Origin: Microglena sp. YARC
Taxonomy: Eukaryota; Chlorophyta; Chlorophyceae; Chlamydomonadales; Chlamydomonadaceae
Reading direction: 5' to 3'
Length of the DNA stretch: 64,000 bases
NCBI GenBank assembly: GCA_022414725.1
Contig: CM039462.1
Location: 37,177,456-37,241,455, forward strand
Shown piece after piece: positions 52,165 to 60,882 of the stretch. Below the pieces are notes generated by a model. That model ran no database searches. It saw only the letters and a list, made by a program, of their open reading frames with translations, and was not told where the DNA came from. The position numbers and the translations under genes are program-made. Within the stretch, counting starts at the first letter, position 1, and every line of letters begins with the position of its first letter.

Positions 52165-52616
52165 TACAGTCAAACGGGAATCACTTAAATGTAAAACATC
52201 AAAATAAACGGTACAAGGAGGCGACAGACGTGTATGAGTGGATGGTCCTACAAAATGGCCCGTCCAGCAAAGAAACCTCCTTACATGACGCGAATTGCAC
52301 ATCAACAAAGACCCCCGGTTCTTTTGGGCCACGGTAGCCGGGGAAGAGGCGATCGCTTGAAGTGCGGCTCGTCCTTCAATAATGGACACTCTCGAAAGTA
52401 CCGACAAAGGAAACGATACCGAGTCTGAAGGATGGAGAGCCGTGATCTAAAAATAGAACCACCACGATATTCTCGTTAACATCCTGCAATTTGTTGTTCA
52501 AAATCGTATTGGTGTTTCCACTGCCCCGTGGGTTTGCTACACCATTTTGGTTACACCGTAAGGATGTTGCCGTACACTCCAGAAAACGGTTTCATTTTAG
52601 TATTCCGTCAAGTGTA
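52165..52616 (+). mobile_element. M2-related element with coding-like interior, full length (452 bp)
   Basis: The left end TACAGTCAAACGGGAATCAC then TTAAATGTAAAAC and the right end, complemented, TACACTTGACGGAATACTAA are imperfect inverted repeats at TA dinucleotides. The interior frame includes YEWMVLQNGP-like sequence after GGTACAAGGAGGCGACAGAC, broken by indels relative to 46,961-47,332. The largest member with both ends. Confidence 0.7.
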
Positions 52617-52919
52617 ATAGGTCGTGTACGTGCGCATCGATGGGTGGTGTGCGAATGACGCGCTAGGCTCTGACCGGGATCGCTCTTCTGCTCTCACAAT
52701 CGCAAAGGCGTGCACTGCATGGAATTGATGGGTCTAGGACGACCTCTTCCATTTGCCCACAGAGCTCTGTTGTTGTTGATGAATAAAAATTGTATTGTTG
52801 TAGACACCACTCGGTCCCCTCCGTGATCGCGACAACATTAGGTTACACCGCAAGGTGTACCGTACACTCCGTCGAGTGTATGTACCATGACTTGGACAGA
52901 CGGTCGATTGTTGTACACA

Positions 52920-53474
52920 TGTACACCATTGCTGCAAAGTTTGAGGAGTATGTAAAACAGAAACAATGGCTTAACTTCAAGAAGTTTGGATACAAGCATG
53001 TATGCGTGTTTCACAGTTTCAGGCAGTAACGTTGGAATGGCAAAAATTTTATTTTACATGGAACGCGTGGTATTCGATAATGAGGACGACGCCAAGAAAT
53101 GTTTAGAAATACTCGACCTGTACAAAGAGACATTCTACTTCAGGCGTACATCGAACGTGATGAATAAGACTATGTTTCACGTTTGACGGCACGACAATCC
53201 ACCTATTATCTGGTGACAAAAATTGAGTACGCCCAGAATTGCTGCTCGATTTGAAGAAGAATTTGTAGAGATAGAAAGAAGACGTACACGGCAAACGCGT
53301 GGGAAATACATGGATCCAATATTGATTATGGACGATTTACGTAAGGCTATTCGGGTATCTTTCCGCTCAGAAAAGGGCATTCTGGAGCCTGCTTGCTGTT
53401 ATGTTTTTCGTGCAGTTGTATATTCTGTATCGATCCATGCTATTACGAAGCTAAATATCATCGCACGTAGGTGA
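52920..53474 (+). pseudogene. Unrecognised viral-type protein, frameshifted
   Basis: Three consecutive frames look like one protein: FEEYVKQKQWLNFKKFGYKH (to about 53,029), then FYMERVVFDNEDDAKKCLEI and YFRRTSNVMNKTMFHV, then STPRIAARFEEEFVEIERRR with YMDPILIMDDLRKAIRVSFR to a stop at 53,474. Start and family are unknown. A caaaaattga word at 53,216-53,225 resembles the early promoter motif but lies inside the frame, so I do not call it. Confidence 0.4.
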
Positions 53475-53612
53475 GCTCATGCACCCCCCCCAACGTTTTT
53501 CCATTTCCAAGCCTGCTTGATACACACGGCTTTCGTTTGAGTACATGCGGTTGCGTAAGACCCGCCGCCGTGCGTGTGTGAGGATGCGGTCGTCCGCTGC
53601 CAACTTTGAGGC

Positions 53613-54509
53613 ATGACGTGTTGCAGCAGGAGTCAGTTATCATTAAAAAAATACCGCTTTGAATTTACATTGACAGTCACATGTACATTCCGTCGTTTGA
53701 GGAGTCTCAGGAAGGTTTGTAATATATACAACGTATCCAAGAGCTCACTACATAGATGGGTCAATGCTGATCAGGTTGGTAAAAGTAAGCGTTTAAAACG
53801 AAAAAGGAAAGAATTGTCCATGCTTTTACGTTCCACGATATCCAATAATATTGCAGAGATCATTCCGGATAGAGACTCTTCGAGTTCTGAACAGATTGGT
53901 GCGTACGCCAGATTCTACATGGGTGCCGCCCCAATCCTTCTTGCCCATCGTGCTTCCAGGGGGTACCGAAACCTCCGCTTTCGAAGGTACTGCAAGAAAC
54001 AGAAACTTATTGTTGAGATTGCTGACTTCGTAGCTCCGAGAAAGAAGAGCGCTAAGGTACTCGTCGGGTTTGGTGATTGGAAAGGTCTGGGGGCGACGCC
54101 AATCTCTAGGCGGACTTGTGGCCCTCTCCAAGCTATTCGTTTCGAGCTTCGTAGCCGAGAAAACGTCATCATGGAGGACATCGATGAGTTCAGAACATCT
54201 CAACGATGCAGCTGCTGTGAGAACCACCTTTGCAACATGGTGGCACTCACTCATCGTAAGAAGCAAGACGGTACAGGTTGGGAATGTACAGAAGGACGAA
54301 AGCGGATTCATAAGATTCTCCACTGCAAAAGCAGTCAAAGCGGAGCGCCACGCCAACAGAGCGGTGGTATGCTTCACTGCGGGAAGACTTGGGACCGCGA
54401 TGTGAACGTTCCGCCGACTGTAATGGTCTCTCTCTGTGAGTCGACTCGACATGTTCCGCCGACTGTAATGGTCTCTCTCTGTGAGTCGACTCGACATGTT
54501 CCGCCGTGA
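53613..54509 (+). CDS. In-frame chimera: IS630 transposase HTH fused to Fanzor C-terminal half
   Basis: A 298-codon open frame. Residues ~25-82 are the transposase N-terminus (LRSLRKVCNIYNVSKSSLHR, ISNNIAE), identical to 46,356-46,518. At 53,858 it switches without loss of frame to a Fanzor/TnpB-like protein: KKSAKVLVGFGDWKGLG, TPISRRTCGPLQAIRFELRS, DIDEFRTSQRCSCC (RuvC-like Glu plus the first half of a zinc-binding site), HKILHC and CGKTWDRDVN (last RuvC-like Asp). After 54,407 the frame runs through two copies of M2-end sequence (VPPTVMVSLCESTRH). The N-terminal RuvC Asp is absent, so DNA cleavage is not expected. It differs in sequence from Fanzor copies 1-4, so at least two Fanzor lineages are present. 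Confidence 0.7.
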   Translation: MTCCSRSQLSLKKYRFEFTLTVTCTFRRLRSLRKVCNIYNVSKSSLHRWVNADQVGKSKRLKRKRKELSMLLRSTISNNIAEIIPDRDSSSSEQIGAYARFYMGAAPILLAHRASRGYRNLRFRRYCKKQKLIVEIADFVAPRKKSAKVLVGFGDWKGLGATPISRRTCGPLQAIRFELRSRENVIMEDIDEFRTSQRCSCCENHLCNMVALTHRKKQDGTGWECTEGRKRIHKILHCKSSQSGAPRQQSGGMLHCGKTWDRDVNVPPTVMVSLCESTRHVPPTVMVSLCESTRHVPP

Positions 54510-54520
54510 TGCGAGAGGTC
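54408..54520. repeat. Tandem M2-terminus repeat (44 bp x2 plus partial)
   Basis: gttccgccgactgtaatggt then ctctctctgtgagtcgactc gacat is repeated with a 44-bp period, followed by gttccgccgtgatgcgagag. The gttccgccgactgta word is the M2 terminal repeat; the gatgcgagaggtcg word recurs at 30,730, 59,350 and 59,403. Confidence 0.8.
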
Positions 54521-54784
54521 GGTCGCCATGTGACTCGCGCTCAATTCTTTGACAGGACCACCGCATCTTATTGTGTACCTGGTTCCTGACAGGTATGCGC
54601 AACTCTTTTCATGTCAGTACTCCACCAATTAGGGATATCTGTCACTGCCCCACACTCCGCCAGTTTAATGGCAAAACTTGAAGACCACTTCCCGAGCAGG
54701 AACGTCTTTTTCAAAACACACATGTACTGCCATGGGTGTGTAAGTACGGATGTAAGCTATCGTCACATTTGTGACAGGGTGTAT

Positions 54785-55048
54785 TCAGCTCCTTTGCATC
54801 AGTTCGTCTAGCAAGTTTTCGAGAGCTTTCATGGAATCGGTCATCCCCCACCATGCATCTGAATGTTGAACCAGGATCCCCTTTTGTTCCGACTCTTTGT
54901 ATGCCCTCACCAGTGCATCTTCCACGCACCTGATTCCAATACCCATGTTGCTGTAGATAAGTCCATCAAGCGTGTGCTCTTGTGATGCGTCGCCACTTTC
55001 TATGTTCTTCAAATAGTTCTTGATTTCGCTTAGCTGTAATAAAGCCAT
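54785..55048 (-). CDS. Hypothetical protein (87 aa)
   Basis: Intact ATG-to-stop frame: MALLQLSEIKNYLKNIESGD, CVEDALVRAYKESEQKGILV and WWGMTDSMKALENLLDELMQ. Predominantly helical and charged, with normal composition. No family is recognised. It sits between the Fanzor chimera and the LRR gene and is one of the few undamaged genes. Confidence 0.55.
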   Translation of the reverse strand: MALLQLSEIKNYLKNIESGDASQEHTLDGLIYSNMGIGIRCVEDALVRAYKESEQKGILVQHSDAWWGMTDSMKALENLLDELMQRS

Positions 55049-55178
55049 TTTCCCTCACCATATACTATTTTCCACCTGAAGGAAACGTAGCGTGGCAAGT
55101 GCCCAAGTTGAGCCTTACGACCCGACTGCGACAACCCAAGAAGAAATCCAGCCTAAATCCTGATGGCATGTGGCATGT

Positions 55179-55344
55179 AATGGGCGTTCCTGCCTCACGG
55201 CCGATTTTTTTAAATTTCTAATCAGGATTTAGAGCCTCCTGAAAGACTCGCTAGCTTGAGACATCAGCACAAAGGAATCACAAATCCGCTCCATACCATG
55301 TTTCGCAACCAGTCAAAATCGGCCGGGCGGCAGGAACGCCCATT
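55179..55344. mobile_element. M1 MITE, 166 bp, at the 3' end of the LRR gene
   Basis: Consensus ends; the right end carries the variant ggccgggcggcagg (cgg instead of agg), shared only with the copy at 56,687. Flanking tetramers atgt and gtag do not match, so target duplication is absent here. On the minus strand it supplies the last ~26 codons and the stop of the LRR gene. Confidence 0.93.
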
Positions 55345-56673
55345 GTAGTACGTCAACGAAGTGAGTCCTTGAAGCGGTGATATGTCGTCCACGTCGGTGT
55401 TCGAAATGTCCAGGTGCACCAACGAAGTGAGTCCTGCCAGTGGTGATATGTCTTTCACACGTGTGCCCTTCATGTTCAGGTGAATCAACGAAGTGAGTCC
55501 TGCCAGTGGTGATATGTCTTCCACGTCGGTGCCCTTCATGTTCAGGTGAATCAACGAAGCGAGTCCTGCCAGTGGTGATATGTCTTTCACACGTGTGCCC
55601 TTCATGTTCAGGTGAATCAACGAAGCGAGTCCTGCCAGCGGCGATATGTCGAGCTCCTTGCTCCGGCGACAAGACGAAATGGAGCCGGACATCGGTACTC
55701 GGTCTTCGACCACACATGTGTACGACATGTTCAGATGAACCAACGAAGTGAGGCCGGACAGTACTGATATAGAGGGTACACGTGTGCCCTCCATGTTCAG
55801 GTGAAGCAACGCAGTGATACCGGACACCGGTGAGATGTCTTCGAGCTTGTATTTGAGACGCGAAATGTCGAGGTGAATCAAAGAATTGAGGGCGGACAGA
55901 GATGATAGGTATTCCACTTCGGTGCCCTCCATGTTGAGGTGAATCAACGAAGTGAGTCCTGCCAGCGGTGATAGGTCCTGTTCGCCCACCCGTGTGTACG
56001 CCATGTTCAGATGAACCAACTCGGTGAGTCCGGAAAGCGTTGATATGTCTTCTAGTCTGTTTCCGATATGCGAAATGTTGAGGTGAACCAACGCATTGAG
56101 TCCTGAAATCGCTGATAATGGGTGTTCGTCCACGTACGTGAGGTGCGAAATATCTAGGTGAATCAACGAAGTGAGACCGGACAGCGATGATATGTCGGTC
56201 ACAAGTGTGTGCGACATGTTCAGGTGCGTCAACGAAGTGAGTCCGGAAAGCGGTGATAATAGGTCTTCGTCCACGTAGGTGTGCGACATGTTCAGGTGCG
56301 TCAACGAAGTGAGTCCGTACAGTGGCGATATGTCGGTCACGTAGGTGTTCGATATGTCCAGCTGAACCAACGAAGTGAGGACGGACAGCGGAGATATGTC
56401 TTGGATCTTGTCTTCGATAGCCGACATTGATTGGTAGGGTACGTCTTTCCCCCGATTGATACCGATTTTCAACTCTTCGAGCCTGCAAATGCGTGATAAT
56501 GCGTATTCCAAACTGTTATAATGTCTCAGGTGGATCCTTGTGACACACCGGGGTGCGACGCATCTCCACTGTTTGCAAACGAGAGGCACTTGTTTGAGGT
56601 GGGATTCGTTCGAAATCGCATTGGCTAGAATGATCTCCAATACATCTTCATTGATTTCGTCAAAGGAACTCAT
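55264..56673 (-). CDS. F-box / leucine-rich-repeat protein with MITE-derived C-terminus
   Basis: 469 codons, intact, starting MSSFDEINEDVLEIILANAI. Residues ~1-50 resemble an F-box (ILANAISNESHLKQVPLVCK then QWRCVAPRC), which in eukaryotes recruits substrates to SCF ubiquitin ligases. From about residue 90 come ~15 LRRs of 23-24 residues with the pattern LTSLIHLNMKGTRVKDISPL (SDS22-like). The final residues SCRPADFDWLRNMVWSGFVI PLC are translated from the M1 MITE, replacing the natural end. A truncated duplicate is at 29,640. Such F-box/LRR proteins are known from giant viruses. A second M1 lies 14 bp upstream of the start codon. Confidence 0.85.
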   Translation of the reverse strand: MSSFDEINEDVLEIILANAISNESHLKQVPLVCKQWRCVAPRCVTRIHLRHYNSLEYALSRICRLEELKIGINRGKDVPYQSMSAIEDKIQDISPLSVLTSLVQLDISNTYVTDISPLYGLTSLTHLNMSHTYVDEDLLSPLSGLTSLTHLNMSHTLVTDISSLSGLTSLIHLDISHLTYVDEHPLSAISGLNALVHLNISHIGNRLEDISTLSGLTELVHLNMAYTRVGEQDLSPLAGLTSLIHLNMEGTEVEYLSSLSALNSLIHLDISRLKYKLEDISPVSGITALLHLNMEGTRVPSISVLSGLTSLVHLNMSYTCVVEDRVPMSGSISSCRRSKELDISPLAGLASLIHLNMKGTRVKDISPLAGLASLIHLNMKGTDVEDISPLAGLTSLIHLNMKGTRVKDISPLAGLTSLVHLDISNTDVDDISPLQGLTSLTYYNGRSCRPADFDWLRNMVWSGFVIPLC

Positions 56674-56686
56674 TTGTTTGTGAAGT

Positions 56687-56852
56687 AATGGGCGTTCCTG
56701 CCTCCCGGCCGATTTTTTTAAATTTCTAATCTGGATTTAGAGCCTCCTGAACGACTCGCTAGCTTGAGACATCAGCACAAAGGAATCACAAATCCGCTCC
56801 ATACCATGTTTCGCAACCAGTCAAAATCGGCCGGGCGGCAGGAACGCCCATT
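56687..56852. mobile_element. M1 MITE, 166 bp, target duplication AAGT, upstream of the LRR gene
   Basis: Flanks aagt at 56,683-56,686 and 56,853-56,856. It has the same orientation and the same private variant (gccgggcggcagg) as the copy at 55,179. It lies immediately 5' of the LRR start codon, so it replaces or separates the native promoter. Confidence 0.95.
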
Positions 56853-56985
56853 AAGTGTGCTGTGCTGATGGTTGTTTATACTGAAGAATGGTTGTTTACA
56901 CTTCATTCGAGGACGATGATCCGCCACCGCATTCGGGGTGTGTGTCATGAATGGACGACGGTGTGGATGCGACAGTTTGTACGTG

Positions 56986-57485
56986 TACAGTCAGAGACAG
57001 AATTTGTGGGACACCCTTACCGGTGACCCTTTGAACCCAAATTGATTGGGTAGGTCAGCTAAAGGTTTGTATCAATGTCCCCCAATCCTTCGTGTCCTTC
57101 ATCCCGTATTCAGCATTTAAGCTGGCCCAGAGGATAACAATTAATGGGCGTTCCTGTCTCCCGGCCGATTTTTTAAAATTTCTAATCAGGATTTAGAGCC
57201 TCCGGAAATACTCGCTAGCTTGAGACATCAGCACCAATGAATCACAATTCTGCTCCATACCATGTTTCGCAACCAGTCAAAATCGGCCGGGAGGCAGGAA
57301 CGCCCATTAATTGTAAGCTGCTAACTGACCCAGGTGGGTCGGTTGGTTGAGCGCCCACATTTGCCTCTCCGGAAGCTGGGGTTTTAGGGGGGGGGGGGGG
57401 CGAGGGAACACAGAATACATCCGGTCGCTCCACGTTATCAGAAGCAGAAGAAGGTTCAGCAGAGTTCACGTCTAGGTTCCAGGCT
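56986..57485. mobile_element. M3 element, partial copy interrupted by an M1 MITE
   Basis: The left end TACAGTCAGAGACAGAATTT then GTGGGACACCC starts at a TA at 56,986. It continues collinear with 39,738-40,060 (gattgggtaggtcagctaaa, gaacacagaatacatccg) to about 57,485 and stops at ggttccag. An M1 MITE sits at 57,143-57,308. Confidence 0.75.
57143..57308. mobile_element. M1 MITE, 166 bp, with a paralogous empty site
   Basis: Flanks aatt (57,139-57,142) and aatt (57,309-57,312). The M3 copies at 39,886-39,900 and 43,553-43,567 have the uninterrupted ggataacaattgtaagctg with a single aatt, confirming the element boundaries and a 4-bp duplication. Confidence 0.97.
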
Positions 57486-57565
57486 GTATGATGACTTGAC
57501 ATGTTTCTGCAACTAAATTCTCCTTCCCAACTCCGCGAGGGCAGAGATCCCCCCTTTTCGGTTAA

Positions 57566-59035
57566 TCAGGTGACGTTCCAGGTCCGTCTCTTGCTGTAGG
57601 AGAGGACCATGGTCCGTGTCCGTCCTTCTCTTAGGTGACGTTCCAGGTCCATTCCCGTGTCCGGGATGGCCGCAGAGACGTGCTCTTCGACGAACATAGC
57701 CACGGCGTCGTTCGCGTTCAAGTACGTCGCACTGGTCTTCTTTAACGAATCGGGCATAATCGAACTTGTACTCGTATCAAACGCGTGTGAAGGGTGCGTA
57801 GGAACTCCAATGCGCATCGCTCCGTCTGCCTTGAATGCCTCTACAAGCCCTGCGTCTCGTGGGAAGAGGAATTTGGCGGCGTCCGCCTCATCCGCGCCCA
57901 CAAACCGACTGATGTAGTCGAGTTTTCGTATCCGTCGTTGGACTCCCTTGTCAGAACCGTCGACCATCGGCGGGGAGTTGCATATCATGTGTATATTGTG
58001 TTGCGGGCGGAAGTGTACGATGTCGCTGGAGTGCAAGAGGCGGTAGGTGATGCCTTCCCCACCGGTCATATCCTTGAGGACTCCGGAATTTAAGACTTCG
58101 TCGTGGTTTGGCTCTGTGCAATACATAATGCGACACCCCTTCCACGTCGCAAACTCTGGCATCGGGCGACCTGGATTCGATGCGTTGCTTGCTTGTCAGC
58201 ATTTCCACGTCGAATTTCCGGATGTAGTCTCCCAATACGATCTCCATGACTTTGAAGAACTTGTCTCCCGTTAGAGCGGACGCGTTGGCGCCGGCGTGTA
58301 TGTGAAAGAGCTCTTGTCCGCTGTCTCCGTACAGCTGTCTAAGCAAATGTGTGGATGAGGTATTCTCGTTGGTATATATCGGGGTGCATCGTGTCCCAGT
58401 ATTTCCGCACGCGGTCTGCTGATTCCACGCACACTTCGCCATTGTAATCGAATCCCACGGACATGGAGACCATGTCCTCCGGATGCCCTTGACGGAAGAC
58501 GCCGTTTTTGAGGTCCCACACGCCGTTGTTGAACCCTAAGAGGTTTGGGTCGGCGTCGGAGGTTCTTCATGAAGTCCGGGTCGTAAAAAAGTACTCGAGC
58601 ATCTCTTGCAGGACGTTATTCTTGAAGGTCGCGTCCTGGAGGCGCGCGGTGATGTGCGCTAGCCGGTCGGCGTCGAGTTTCTTAATGAATTCCGGTTTGT
58701 AAAAGTACTCGAGCATGTCTTTCAGTACGTTATTCTTGAAAGTCGCTGACTGGAGGCGGGCGGTGATGTGCGCTATGTAGGCGGAGTCTTCCTTTGTGCT
58801 CTCCTCGTTGCTCTGCATGTCGTAATCGCTTTGGGACGCTCTCTCCCTGTTCATAGCGATAATGAAGTGCTCTAGAAACAACGGTGGAACATGCTCGTGC
58901 TTGACGTGGATCGCGTCGACGTCCTTCTTCCATCGCCCGTCGAATACGTACCATAATAGCTTTCCGTTCGTTCTCGCGGCGGCAGCGATGCGGTTCCAAT
59001 TATTTTTTCGCGATGCGCGCGATCTCGTTATGACT
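57566..59035 (-). pseudogene. D5-like primase-helicase of NCLDV, frameshifted, Walker A altered
   Basis: The minus-strand sense, in several frames, reads TNGKLLWYVFDGRWKKD, a duplicated block ending FKNNVLKDMLEYFYKPEF, LGFNNGVWDLKNGVFRQGHP EDM, SVGFDYNG, QLYGDSGQELFHIH, DKFFKVMEIVLGDYIRKFDV, EMLTSKQR, GCRIMYCTEPNHDEVLNSGV, LKDMTGGEGITYRLLH and IHMICNSPPMVDGSDKGVQR RIRKLDYISRF. These are the D5_N and superfamily-3 helicase motifs of the viral replicative primase-helicase. Where the Walker A GxxGNGKS should be, the sequence reads AGANASALTGDKFF, lacking GK[ST]. The N-terminal primase domain is absent. The 3' 198-codon frame (57,566-58,162) is intact. Replication-core gene, now dead. Confidence 0.8.
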
Positions 59036-59059
59036 CCGTTGCACGCGACGACGTCATAT

Positions 59060-59583
59060 CAATGTGTAATGACCATGACTTTTAATAAAAGCTAAGAAAT
59101 TGGAAAAGTTATAATAAACTCAGTTCCAACAGTTCTCTTCTATTGTTTAAGTATAGTTTGTGTCTTTCTGGCTGTGAAGAGGATAATAAGGTTAGTTAAA
59201 TGGTCTTCTGCGTTGTTTACACCAGACTGGTCCCGACAGTTGTAGTGGGACTCAGATTGAGATCGTGGATTACAGACTGATCAACGGTGGACAGCTCGTG
59301 CTTGACTTGGAACTTGGTCGTGTGATGTGACTCGACTCTACAGGTTCCGCCGTGATGCGAGAGGTCGCTCTGTTATGTGAATTGACACAGATTCTGCCGC
59401 CTGATGCGAGAGGTCGCCATGTAATGTGACTCGACAGGTGCCACCGTGTGTCCCGCGATTCCTCTTTCATACTCCTGACATAGTTGTCAAGCAGAATTCT
59501 GCTTGAGACGACACATCGGAAACGCCCAATTGTTACAGTGATTTTTTTACAAACAACATACACATTGTGTAAGACTTGACAGT
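59060..59583. other. No gene recognised; promoter-like and repeated words
   Basis: 59,335-59,460 contains two gatgcgagaggtcg words seen also near 30,730 and 54,500, and 59,484-59,510 the gtcaagcagaattctgctt palindrome shared with 45,197. Short frames only. Confidence 0.5.
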
Positions 59584-59806
59584 TACACTCGACGGAATAC
59601 TAAAATGAAACCGCCTCCTGGAGTGTACGGTACACCTTATGGTGTAACCTTTATGGTGTAGCAACCCACGGGGCAGTGGAACACCATCATGTTTTTTTGT
59701 AGCCCATCAACCATCAATAAAAACAATTTCAACAATTTTCTAACGGCGATGTCGTACATTTATTTCCATCTGATATATGTTTCATTTTACTGTTCTGCCG
59801 ACTGTA
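59584..59806. mobile_element. M2 Tc1/mariner-like non-autonomous element, complete (223 bp)
   Basis: The left end TACACTCGACGGAATACTAA and the right end, complemented, TACAGTCGGCAGAACAGTAA, both at TA. The interior holds gtgtagcaacccacggggca, the aacggcgatgtcgtacattt block and catctgatatatg. An internally deleted version of the 458-bp element. Confidence 0.8.
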
Positions 59807-59814
59807 GTTATCAT

Positions 59815-60665
59815 GGACATCTCTTGTCCCGAAAGGGCAGCTGCGGCGTGAGGTCAGTGCTCAGAAGACGAAGTTTCACGAGCTCGAGCATACGGCAGAC
59901 ACTCTCAGGGCACAGGAGGTAGTTCCTCTCCTCCTGAGTTCTCTTTCCCTTGACCTGCACCCGCTTGGTCACGCTTGGTCACGCTCACCATATCCAGACC
60001 CACGGCGTTCAGGATCATCTTCACAGCCTTGGACACCTGGCCAAGGTCCACCCGTCGCGAACGCCGCACGATGCATGGCTGAACAGCCTAGCGGTGTTGT
60101 TCACATCATGTTGTAGCCGCAGAACATCTGTGTTCCCTTGAGCTTTTCGTCGAACACCGTCATCATATTCCTTCTCTCGCTCATTCTCGCGTTCCTTCTC
60201 TCGCTCAACAACGGCAAAGCTGGGGGGGGCTGGCGGCACGTCCTCGGTGCCGCAATCAAGGCTATCGTATGTATATTCTGAGACAGACTTGATAGACATG
60301 TCGACGCCACCTGTCCCCACGTACTGGAATACGACATCGGCCATCTCCTGAAAGACGGCACCTGAATCACCTGCGTCAAGTTGGTAGTACTCGTACCCAA
60401 CGTCGCCACGGGGCTTGACTCGAGGGTCTCCTCGAAGGTACCGGAGCAGGACAGTCTCAGACTCCACACAAGCAAGCGGATTAAGTACGTGGATTTCGAA
60501 GATAATCTTTGAGTTCTTCGGGTACTGAGAAAGTCGCTTACCAAAGGGCTTCGACGTCCAGCCCACCTTGACGACGATCTCATTTTTCTGAATGAACTTG
60601 TTCTCAACCAACGCGTACACGACCAACTTGTGCGCCATGATCTCTGTCGAGCTGCTCCTGTACAA
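59815..60665 (-). CDS. T5orf172/GIY-YIG-like nuclease-domain protein, C-terminus frameshifted
   Basis: Open for 214 codons from 60,665; a better start is MAHKLVVYALVENKF at 60,638. The N-terminal domain shows IVVKVGWTSKPFGKRLSQYP, CVESETVLLRYLRGDPRVKP and GDVGYEYYQLD, matching the T5orf172 (MUG113) branch of the GIY-YIG fold common in giant viruses. A charged linker EREKERENEREKE follows. Then the sense moves to other frames: VDLGQVSKAVKMILNAVGLD and, after a 10-bp tandem duplication (gcttggtcac twice, ~59,968-59,988), KGKRTQEERNYLLCPESVCR to a stop near 59,815. The N-terminal domain is intact; the C-terminal domain is disrupted. Probably a DNA-processing or homing-type function. Confidence 0.65.
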
Positions 60666-60882
60666 TTCGTTGTGAAGAAAGAATCTGTGAAGAAGACGGA
60701 CTTCGTTGCATTTATTGAATCATTGAGTTTGTGCAATAATTCAGTAGCAATAATCCTATATATTGTTCTCCTCTCTCTTCATTCGAACACGACCGACCGA
60801 CATCTTCCTCCTTTCCATGAGCAGCATCATATTTATAATGAAGCCGCCGTGGCGTGCGTGAGAATGATCAAAATTACCGCTT

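Noticed and set aside
55313..56488. 391-codon frame rich in His/Arg/Thr on the minus strand
   Set aside because: Shadow of the LRR repeats in another frame; the 469-codon frame has the F-box and LRR consensus.
55179..56852. LRR gene as cargo of a composite MITE transposon
   Set aside because: The outer flanks (atgt and aagt) do not form a common target duplication; the upstream MITE has its own perfect duplication, so it inserted separately.
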